From Gnetum montanum (lineage: Eukaryota; Streptophyta; Gnetopsida; Gnetales; Gnetaceae): a stretch of 64,000 nt of DNA. The stretch covers positions 175,835 through 239,834 of the forward strand of contig MNCI01008326.1 of assembly GCA_015680685.1 (NCBI GenBank), read 5' to 3'. A model generated the notes under the pieces. That model was not told the origin of the DNA, did no database searches, and saw only the letters and a list, made by a program, of their open reading frames with translations. Shown here in pieces: positions 55,600 through 64,000 of the stretch; within the stretch, counting starts at the first letter, position 1, and the number at the start of each line of letters is the position of its first letter. Made by a program: the position numbers and the translations under genes.

Positions 55600-58373
55600 A
55601 CTAAAGAAGTGTTTATCATTGGCCATGGGCTTATCACCTCAGTTGTGCTTTACTTTCTCCATGCACTCCAAAATATGAACTTTACTTTATGTTGTAATTG
55701 TTGGGGATTTTCCTCGTTCTTCTAGTTATGAGTTTTAGAATCCTCCTGTGGCTTGTGGATTGAAGTGGGTTGAGTAGAGGAGGTCATGAGTATAGCCAAG
55801 ATGGGAGTGGGCTTCTATGGGCCCACTTCCTTTCAGGACTTCATCTACTTGTCACCATTGTTGCTGGGCTTTTACTACTTCTTCTTCCTTTGCTTAGTTA
55901 AGGTATATTGGTTGCTAGTCATTGGTTGACAAGAAGAGAAAATAACATTAGCCATTAGAGGGGTTGTTGTGCAATTGGTTGGGCTATGGCTGGTTGGGTC
56001 ATGTTAGGCTGGGGCACCCTAATGACAAAAAATTTCCTTGGAGGTGCTTTTGATGGTAATCTTATGACAAAGGAGGATCTTGAGCTGGCGGAAGCTTATG
56101 AAGCACCCCCCCCCCCCCCCCNNNNNNNNNNNACCCCCATGGTTGTAAGGAGGTACTTGGATCACAAATGGTTTTCTTATGTATCTCCAATAATCATCAA
56201 TGTTGAATGCTGAAATAACATAAGGGTTATCATTAGCATTTAATGTGTCTTTGTAGACCTTCATTGATTGATTTTATGGCTAGACTAGGTTGGAAACATC
56301 TAAGACTAGCTCCCCACTATCTATCATCCTCTATAGGTCATCCTTTAGTGTAATGTAGACGTTTGTGTCATGATTAGGTATTTGGTGATAATGAAAAAAG
56401 TAGTCTAATTTGAAGTATCTAGGAAGTTGGGTATCATCATTTGTTACTCAAGAGTGATCTTTGGCTATTTTGCATAGGTGCTCATGCTTTTTTTCAGTAG
56501 CTTTAGTCATTTTTTTATTGCATGCACCCATTCTTTAATAGTTGTTCTAACAACTCTAATGGCTTTAGAGGTAAGCCTATGTACTTATTATGGTCTTCCT
56601 ACTCAAAATTTGACCTCTTTGTAGTAGATGCATTGGCCATATAGGTTGATGATTGGTTATTATGATCATTAGTGGGGGCCTTGGATGGATTGGCCCTTAG
56701 CCCCTAGTTCATGGTCTTTACTTATTTGGCCATATTTGCTATGGCCACGTTGTTGTGTTTGTTCTTCTCTTTGTCTCTTTGCGTATGTTGATTTTTATTT
56801 GCTTTGTAGGCCAAATCATGACTAGCTTCCACAACATCCCTAATATTCTTGGTTTGGGAGAATGCCTAGCTAAGGGACCATGGATCAAGGTAGTAAATTT
56901 TTGACTTGATAAAGTCATTAACCACTTCCTTAAATATAGTCAAAAGGTATGCTTTAGCTATAGGCTTTGGTATTTCATTTAGCAGTTCATTCCACCTTTG
57001 GATGAACTTCTATACAGGTTCTAAGGATCCTTCCTTAACCTTTATATGTTAATTAAGCATGGTGTTGGACTTTAGGTTATCCTTGAGGTGGCTAACAAAC
57101 TAGACTATCAAGTCCTCTAGAGAATATATGGATCCTCTAGGTAATGTGTAGTACCAATCAAGTGCTTTCCCAGTCAAAGACATGGGAAAAATCCTTATGA
57201 TGGTATGAGGCCATGGTTGCAAGAGTAAGCACTTGGATTGAAAGGTAATAAGGTGAACATTGGGATCAAATTCTTCATTATACTTACTAAATTAAGGAAT
57301 AGGGACACTAGGAGGAAGTATCAAAGGTGGGACCATAGGATTGATGGGATCATCCTAGTAAAAGTCCATGATCTTGACAATTTATGAAGAAGATGCTTGA
57401 AGCCTCTTTAACTTATTTGTCAAGTCTTGAATCAATTTGAAAGCTTGATCTAGGCCCTATGGTGGCCCTATTGGCTATGGGGCTTGCACATATGGTTGTG
57501 GAATCTATTGTAAGGCTTGTGGCCTTAATATGAGTTGCACGATAGAAGGAAGAGGTTACATTATGATTGTAGCTTAGGGCTAAACAAAGAAAAGGATGTT
57601 TGTGTCAGTACCTGAGGCACAAATAAAAGAAAGGGGGTGTGTAACCATTGAGTTGCTTGGGGCCCCATGGTGGACTCCACACAAGTGGTTATTGGGTTTG
57701 TGGCATTGGAAACCATCATTTATGGTTGTTTAAATCGAGGGTGTATACCAAATAACATTGACAAGTTAGAGGTTGTTGGTTGTGGAATTGGTTGAGTTTG
57801 ATGGGTCACTATCATCAATGTGGGACTAGCCATAGTAGGGTTGGAGGGAGTGGAAGATGGTGGCACCATGTCCATGGAGAAAATGAAAGTGTTAGAGGAA
57901 GGCATGATGACCTTGGGGAACATTTGTTAGAATAATCCTCCCAAGATGTTTTTGGGCTCAAATTCTACCCTGAACCCATCCTCCTTCTCTTGTTGCTCTT
58001 CTAAGCTATGCTTGTCATCTTCCTCCTCCATCATAGTCAATTGAGCTAGGATGTTGGAATAGATATCATTAAGGGGTATTTGGTCATATAGAGAGGGGAT
58101 ATACTATTTCCTATCTAGATGTACAAGTTTAAATTCCCTTTTTGCCTCTACTTCCACATGTGGAATTAGGAGGCTAGCATACATTTTGGTAGAAATGTAA
58201 TAGTAATGGTGCTCATTTATAGATGAAAACTCAAGACTTTCCCCTAATACCCTTAAATATCACCTACACTCAATGATATTAGGGTCTTTGGGGTCATAGA
58301 CCCTCATTACTTGTTGGTTAGAACCTTCACCAGTGAGGGTGAAGGACAACTTGGTGGACCATGAGAAAGACAT
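55600..58373 (-). pseudogene. Element B gag
   Basis: ATG at 58373 opens MSFSWSTKLSFTLTGEGSN. An acidic stretch follows near 58000, then a Pro/Ser/Thr-rich part (57720-57923). The capsid core near 57050-57250 has FPMSLTGKALDWYYTLPRGS and SLEDLIV-FVSHLK. A charged tail, YKANKNQHTQRDKEKNKHNN, lies near 56740-56810. Frame changes and stops are frequent, and an assembly gap lies at 56122-56132. Gag forms the particle that packages element RNA. Confidence 0.75.
56122..56132. other. Assembly gap (11 N) next to a C homopolymer
   Basis: N run directly follows C16 (56106-56121). Translations across it are unreliable. Confidence 1.
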
Positions 58374-59536
58374 GGTTGTTTTGCTAAAAATGGCTTAAAA
58401 GAGGCTATAAATGATAAAATAGAAGTAAATTCCAATGAATAGAATTCAAAAACATTTAAAATGAGGAAAAAAGGCTAAAAATGAAGTACTTACTATAATT
58501 AGTAAGTAATGGGTAAGGCGAGTTTACCTCTTTACCAAAAATGAAAAGCTAGGAAAGTTGGTAAGAAACCTCACCTATGCTAGCCTCGTAATTACCTCTG
58601 TTTTGGGTATGATAGGGAGGGAAAGAACAAGGGTGAGATGATGGGAATTTCACACCTCTTAATCCAACATTGATGAAGGGGGAAGGCTAAACGTTAGAGA
58701 TGCAAAAATGACTTAAAACAGGTTATAAATGCCCAAAATAAAGGCAAATCTCAATGAGTGGAATTTAAAAATGATCAAAGGAAGTAAAAATAGCTAAAAA
58801 TGAAACACTTTCTATAATTAATAAGAGCGGGGTGTAATGGGGATTTATCCCTTTACCAAAAATAGAAAGCTAGGAAAGTTAGTGTTAAGCCTCATTCACA
58901 TTGGCCTCCCAACTACCTATATGTTGGGTATGGTAAGGGGGCAATGATGAGGGGCGAAAGGCTGAAAACCAAAGAGGAAAGTTGGTATTTTCCCACTAAA
59001 ATTAGCTTTAATAGGGTACCAATTTTCTCTACTTGGAAATATTGGGGAAAATCCACCTTTCGAAAGTTTGGTGGCTTCTAGAAGTATTGAACCATCTAGT
59101 TTAGAAACCTGAAAAAAGAAATTGGTAGCAAAAAGAAAAATAATGGAAAGATACCAATGTTGTATTTGGGCTAAAAAATTCACAGCAAGTGCTATGAAAA
59201 GCCATCACCCAACCACCTACAACTTCCATGTCATAGTTTTGTTCATAAGGGGGAAGGGGCAGCATTAATCTTTTGGAGCTTTTGGTGGGATGCCAATGTT
59301 GGCCTTGTAAGTCACAACAATTATTGTGAAAATCTTAAAAACACAAACACTTACAACTTCTACACTAGGCAGCTTTAATTATAGGGGTGATGGGTTAAAA
59401 CATTAGTTTTTGAAGGTTTCAAAGGTTTTAATGTCAAAATTGTCATTTTTTGCAACAAGAGACAATGTTGGCAATAGGGCAAACTAATTTAGATGTAGAA
59501 ATTGGATAGAAGCCCTCCTTCTAGTGATAACAAAAT
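58374..59536 (-). other. Element B 5' leader and primer region
   Basis: Between gag and the 5' LTR; no ORF. Next to the LTR the minus strand reads TGTTATCACTAGAAGGAGGGC, a probable primer site whose CTAGAAGGAGGGC part resembles A's. A diverged duplication is visible: AAAATGGCTTAAAAGAGGCTATAAATG (58387) against AAAATGACTTAAAACAGGTTATAAATG (58705), about 318 bp apart. Confidence 0.5.
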
Positions 59537-61031
59537 TGTTATAATAAAAAAATTAATTTCTGGAAAATCAATAGATCCAGTGTAGCAACCTCAATTCTGA
59601 ATCCCTAGGGTCTTAAAAAAATGGGATTCAAGGTGCCCTGGCCAGTCTTGCAAATCAACCTAGGACTTAGGGGGGTTGGAAAATTAAGTAATAACAATAG
59701 AATGCTAAAACTAATAACAAATTTAAATAATGCACAAAAAATAGAAAACTATATTTTGCGCACAAAACCCAGAGCTTAAAACTTTATTGAGAAAGAAGAA
59801 ATAATAATTTAGCGAAATGTGTACAAATGGTGCCTGAGTGGGTAGTAGGGGGCTCACTTGGATGTCAGTTTAGGGTTTGTTGAAGTAGATGTAGTCAACT
59901 TCACAAGCCAAATGTCTTGCCACTCCCAATGCTATTGAACCTCCTATGTTGCTACTCTAGACTTGCAATGTTGGCTCTGATGGGGGTTAAGATGTACGAA
60001 GAATCCAAGTTTCCCAAGTGCTTTACGTTGGGAGTTGGGAATCCTTGGAGTGTAGTGTGGAGCTTGAAAATTTACAAATCCCAAAGGGGGTTACCATGTA
60101 ACAAGGTCACAGGGTTTCCATGATGGGTTTAAGAGAATACAATTGTGGGAACCTGCAACAAGTCTTGAGTACTTGAAAATGTCGAAGTATAGAACTATGA
60201 ACAAATTGCTGATCATGAAAAATTTCTTAACCATGGAGAAATTGTGGAACCAAAGTGCTGAATCAAAAGTCCTGAACTTGTAAATCATGTTTGAGGCTAG
60301 TTTTTATAGGTTTTTGGCCATGAATGAGACTATAAAATGGCTTTAATTTGGCTACATAATAGTTGCAAATTAGCTGTAATTTTGTTACAAATTTTTGCCT
60401 CATTCAAGTGAGATGGATGCCAAAATTTGGAGGGTTACCATATATGGTAACTGCCTTCCCCCTGTGGTGATTCCATTTACTATAAATAGTAATTGGGGCA
60501 TAGCTTCTACGTTGGAGATGAATCTTCTATGTTGAGCCTTCCACCATCCTTGTTGAAGCAATTGGTTAATGTTGGAGTGCATGGAGTATTGAAATTTGGC
60601 TTTTGTGGCTTCCATGCTAAGGGGATGTAGTTTTCACACTGGGGTGGGGGCGGTGGGAAGTTTCTAAGCTGAGGGGAAACCCGCCACTCCTCCATGCTAG
60701 GGGTAGGTGAGATTTACCTCCTTGCAAGTGCTTTCAACGTAGAAAAATATACAACCCCATAAAACCCATCAAACAACCATTTTTGGCATTCAAAAATGTA
60801 TTTTTGGCCCTCCCAAGCCCAAATATAAACACTAGGTAACTTTTTTCACTTGGGGAATGAGGCTTTGACCACTTATAAGGCATATTTTAGCACCAATATT
60901 ATGGAATATATGAGATTACCCTTCATGGATTACAATTTTTACATTTAAAATGAAGTTTTGCTTTAGGTTTCATGGGGTGAAAGCTACATGGTGAAAATTG
61001 GCTATAACATGCAAATTTTTGTGGTGTTCCA
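59537..61031 (-). repeat. Element B 5' LTR (1495 bp)
   Basis: Plus-strand ends TGTTATAAT and GTGGTGTTCCA; pairs with 39054-40559. TATA on the minus strand near 60297-60311 (CCTATAAAAACTAGCC). It is followed by CTTAC at 61032-61036. Confidence 0.9.
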
Positions 61032-61036
61032 CTTAC
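61032..61036. repeat. Element B target duplication, right copy
   Basis: CTTAC; pairs with 39049-39053. Confidence 0.9.
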
Positions 61037-61936
61037 TTGCTAAGATTTGATTATATCTTGAATATCCATCTAAAAAGGAATACATTTGTGCACCATTCAT
61101 GATTTGCAAAAGTTCTTCCATAAGGGGAAGCGGGTAATTATCCTTAATTCAAGAAGTATTAAGGTTATAGAAATCAATACATAACCATAATTCACCTATT
61201 CATTTTCTAATAGTAACTAAATTTGATATACAACTTGGATGTCTCACATGATAAATAATTTTAGATTCTAAACGTTTATCAATTTCTGCTTTTATCAAAG
61301 CTTCAATCTTGGGGTTAATAGGTTTAAGATTTTGTCTAAATGGATTGGTTTCAAGTTTAAGAGGTATAGTGTGTGTCATCACAAGAGGATTAAATGTTTT
61401 AAGATCCTCATAAGTCCAAGCTAAAACATGACTAAATTCATATAATAATTTAATCTAGTTTATTTTCACCTACATGTAAGTAGGCTCCTATTTTAATAGG
61501 GTAGTGTTATCCTTTCTTTTGGATTTGAATTGTCTCTATTTTAGCTAACATTTACCAATTAGTATTCTTAGATATTTCTTCAATTTTTGTATGTAGGTCA
61601 TCAAGTACAGCTTCTCTAGTTGCTATTTTAGGAGAGATTTTATTTAAAAATATCACATCACTGGTTATATCTTCTTAAGAAATATTCAAAGATTGATCAC
61701 TAAATCTATCCTTGGAAAATAAAAATTGATAAATGTGATTATCATCATCAACAACTTGGAAAATAGATATTATTTGGAATAGAATAAGACTTAAACTTTT
61801 CAGCCATAAATTCAGAAACCCAAACATTATTTCTAAACAGGACATCTAAAGTAATGGTCATTTGAGCTAATGCATCCGAAACATAATTTTCTTCTTTAGG
61901 AACATGTTCAATAGATATATGATACTGGTACTGCAT
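61037..61936 (-). pseudogene. Element C upstream RNase-H-like tail, pre-RT and RT fingers
   Basis: Minus strand, from 61936: HISIEHVPKEENYVSDALAQ, the end of an RNase H fold with its last Asp, then FAEKF...WYDDNHIYQF; pre-RT DDLHTKIEEI near 61580; THTIPLKLETNPFRQNLKPI (61380-61320); EIDKRLESKIIYHVRHPS; and MYSFLDGYSRYNQIL (61040-61090), broken at B's insertion. The motif order RNase H, pre-RT, RT means an RNase H lies upstream of RT in this element. The 5' side ends at about 61940. Confidence 0.75.
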
Positions 61937-61940
61937 ACTG

Positions 61941-63609
61941 GTCTTGAATGCTCATGCTGGAATGCACCTGAAAATGCTGAGGGCAACGTGAACATCATCA
62001 TGCACATACCTATTATGGTTCAAAAAGCGCAGTTCGCAAAAGCACTGTAGGAGTCGTCAACATGCCCACAAACTGCTGGGCCACAATAGAAACCGTAGTG
62101 GCAGCTTGATTGGGAGGGAACCACATTATCAGGGAAAGTTGCCTGCAAAACTCTGGCTATGAGTGGACCCGCCATTTCATGTGCCTTATACTGCCTGCGT
62201 CAGATGATAATACGGTCCTATCGCTGGCGTTGGATCCATTATCAAGCTCGGTCCAGCTGTTGAGATCTGTTGTGCTTTTTTCAAGGTCGTTATGCTTGCG
62301 TGATTCTCGCCTTGCAATGCCATTTTCTCCTTCATGCTGCTCTGTACCATGGCATGCAAGGTTACTGTAGCAAGAATCTCGATCTAAACAAAAACTGAGC
62401 TCTGCATGCTGCCAATCTCATTAAAAACACAAGAGGCAGAATAAAGATTCTCTTGGAGTTTCTCATTATTGGAATAAAACATAAGACAAGTTTCTCAGGC
62501 GTACGCGAAAGATTTGGAATTTCCATTTTAGCCGTTCCTAACACTATGCTCACCGTTTGCATGGCAGTTATTGAGAAGTTAATGGTAGGCGTCAGAGGTA
62601 GGACTAACTTGCATGAATAGTTGCCGCTGTGTTTTTAGGAGATTCTCAATTCAAAAGCTTCATTAACGGTGATAGAATGGCTGGCAGGTTGTGCATTGTC
62701 AGCAATAGAAGTTTTGGGTATTATTTATTTTTAGTCTCTTATGATTTGGATGGAGAGGGTATAATTTGTAAGTCATCTTTAGAATGAATTAGTCTTCCAA
62801 CCTGTTGTTTTTTATTTTATTTGTTCCTGCTGTCTGGATTACATTCTTCAAATCAGTTTTACTACATCTGTTGTGAACATGTTTTTTGGAAACTGCTTTG
62901 ACCATCTGAGTACATGATGTATCTGCGATAAGAAGTATTGCAGTGATATTTATATATATAGTGATTTTTTTTACGTATAACTGAAGAAAATGTATTAATT
63001 AATTTGGCTAAGGATAAAGGTGGCAGAGCCAATTTTTCCCGTTCGATTGAAACATGATTGGAACTTCAACGATAAAAAAACTAATTCTTATGCTAATTAA
63101 GTTTCCACAAATAGTCAGCAGGATCTGAGATTCAGGACCTAATCTGCAGGCATATGGCAAGAAGGAAAGAGATGAATAGGGAGATGAGGGAAGGCATGAT
63201 AAATGCAGATGTAGACTGAAAGGGAACCACAGCAGATGGAGCCGCCAACAGAATGAGCTCTGCGAATAGATGACCAGGTGCAGCTAAGGGTTATGGGAGG
63301 ATGAGAAGCAGAGGATCAATATGTTAGGCAAACATAACACAGCACAAGAAGGATGGTGATGGTACGGAGGGTTAGTTGTCTGTGGGATAGGGATGGACAA
63401 TGCAAGATAATTCTAGTTTTGTTATGTCATAGGGTAACCACATCTAGGGATGAGGATCTGGTGGGATCATGTTTGGGATGTCTGGTAGAGGCCAGGTCAG
63501 ATTGGTGCTAGGTGTTGTTTTTGTTCCCTGATCTAGGCATATCGTACATAATTTTCTAGTTCGAATATATCCCAATCTTTTCTTGAAAAAAACTTTCCAC
63601 AAATAATCA
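61941..63609. other. Right flank: higher-GC, host-like DNA
   Basis: TE coding ends abruptly near 61940. Apart from the possible exon below there is no supported gene. TTTCCACAAATAGTCAGCA at about 63102 is echoed at 63593 as TTTCCACAAATAATCAGCA. The ORFs 62110-62370 (plus) and 63444-63626 (minus) have no recognisable motif. Confidence 0.35.
62157..62417 (-). pseudogene. Possible host terminal exon (unidentified)
   Basis: Minus-strand frame open for 87 codons from a TGA at 62418-62420 to TAG at 62157-62159. Acceptor-like GGCAGCATGCAG and TTGCTACAG lie at its start. The product is hydrophilic, rich in Ser, Asp, Glu and Arg (HGTEQHEGENGIARRESRK... and SDRTVLSSDAGSIRH). I do not recognise it. The higher GC content and the lack of TE neighbours on this side support host origin weakly. 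Confidence 0.25.
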
Positions 63610-63780
63610 GCAACAGCCATTTTCACCTCAACTAATGGAAGTAATGTCAGAAGTATTCCACAAAATCTATTACGCCAGTACGTTGTAGGTACACAAGTTG
63701 GGCATAAACAATCATCGCTCGGAGTTGGACAAAAACATGTATCAATGTCAATTGAGCAATATGTGGATTATCCATCACCC
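63610..63780 (+). repeat. Dispersed repeat, copy 2
   Basis: Same family and orientation as 26265-26440, on the other side of the TE stack. Confidence 0.7.
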
Positions 63781-64000
63781 ACTAAAATTTATAGAACAAG
63801 TTTGGGGTAATAGTGTATAATTGTGAGTAAAGTGAAGGCAACTGCCATTCACATAAGCTCACCTATTGTAATCTCTTTGATTACAAACACTATTTTTTTT
63901 GTAATTGTATGATACAATAGTTAGGTTGTAATAAACTCTATTGTTAAGTATTTAACGGCAGATATTTGAAATATAGTCAATGAAAAATTATTGTTCATCT
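63781..64000. other. Unassigned AT-rich end of window
   Basis: No feature seen. Confidence 0.4.

Larger units (their letters stand above)
39054..61031 (-). mobile_element. Element B: 22-kb Tat-like gypsy with a 10-kb insert region
   Basis: LTRs 39054-40559 and 59537-61031, TSD CTTAC. Order in its own (minus) sense: 5' LTR, primer region, gag from 58373, protease, about 10 kb of extra DNA, RT, RNase H, a second RNase H, integrase, polypurine tract, 3' LTR. Two RNase H domains after RT and the giant size point to the Tat/Ogre group. All ORFs are decayed. The 10 kb between protease and RT carries a tandem array and an antisense multi-exon gene; whether it is native to the element or a later insertion is open. 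Confidence 0.85.
26846..61940 (-). mobile_element. Element C: outer gypsy (Tat-like), split by A and B
   Basis: Minus-strand gypsy. Its pieces are the 3' LTR (26846-26855 plus 34840-35362), the post-integrase region (35363-36740), integrase, RNase H and RT palm (36745-39048), and, beyond insertion B, RT fingers, pre-RT and an RNase-H-like tail (61037-61936). Joining across B's CTTAC duplication restores the expected order of RT motifs. No gag, protease or 5' LTR is found to the right; sequence changes to higher-GC host-like DNA at about 61940, so C is truncated at its 5' end. Confidence 0.8.

Noticed and set aside
1-64000. tRNA, rRNA or other structured RNA genes
   Set aside because: No cloverleaf or conserved rRNA blocks were recognised by eye; a tRNAscan or Infernal run would settle it.

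Overview
This window reads as intergenic chromatin of a large-genome seed plant, possibly a gymnosperm. It is AT-rich, almost free of intact genes, and filled by decayed Ty3/gypsy retrotransposons and LINEs, several nested inside one another. The species cannot be fixed from the sequence. No intact host gene is visible. Two short minus-strand stretches (about 18865-19336 and 62157-62417) look like host exon remnants.

Layout, left part. 1-3831 is the 3' end of an Athila-like gypsy element: integrase, a long 3' spacer, then a 1043-bp LTR. It abuts a minus-strand LINE ORF1 fragment (4046-4958). From 5.6 to 18.4 kb lie diverged tandem repeats, a badly decayed minus-strand gypsy (gag 13.6-15.4 kb, protease/RT 9.5-10.9 kb), a minus-strand LTR-like stretch with 180-bp repeats, and a 916-bp head-to-tail duplication. 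18.9-19.35 kb holds a possible host exon fragment with 83-bp tandem repeats. 20066-25783 is a complete-length plant L1-type LINE with a 16-bp target site duplication; both its ORFs are broken.

Right part: a nested stack. Element C (minus strand, 26846 to about 61940) is the host of two insertions. Element A (26856-34834, plus strand, TSD ACACC) sits 10 bp from the end of C's 3' LTR. Element B (39054-61031, minus strand, TSD CTTAC, 22 kb) sits in C's reverse transcriptase and splits it. A keeps gag and protease but has lost RT, RNase H and most of the integrase. B is Tat-like: it has gag, protease, RT, two successive RNase H domains and integrase. Between B's protease and its RT lie about 10 kb of extra DNA. 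That DNA contains an array of roughly fifteen degenerate 190-bp repeats and, on the opposite strand, a decayed gene with at least eight apparent exons and spliceosomal-type acceptors (49947-53877). This antisense multi-exon gene is the most unusual content of the window.

Decay pattern. Stops in the TE coding regions are most often TAG, as expected from C-to-T loss at methylated CAG (CHG) sites in silenced plant chromatin. LTR divergence orders the insertions: A's LTRs differ by about 4% in the stretch compared by eye and B's by nearer 15-20%, so A is the youngest arrival.
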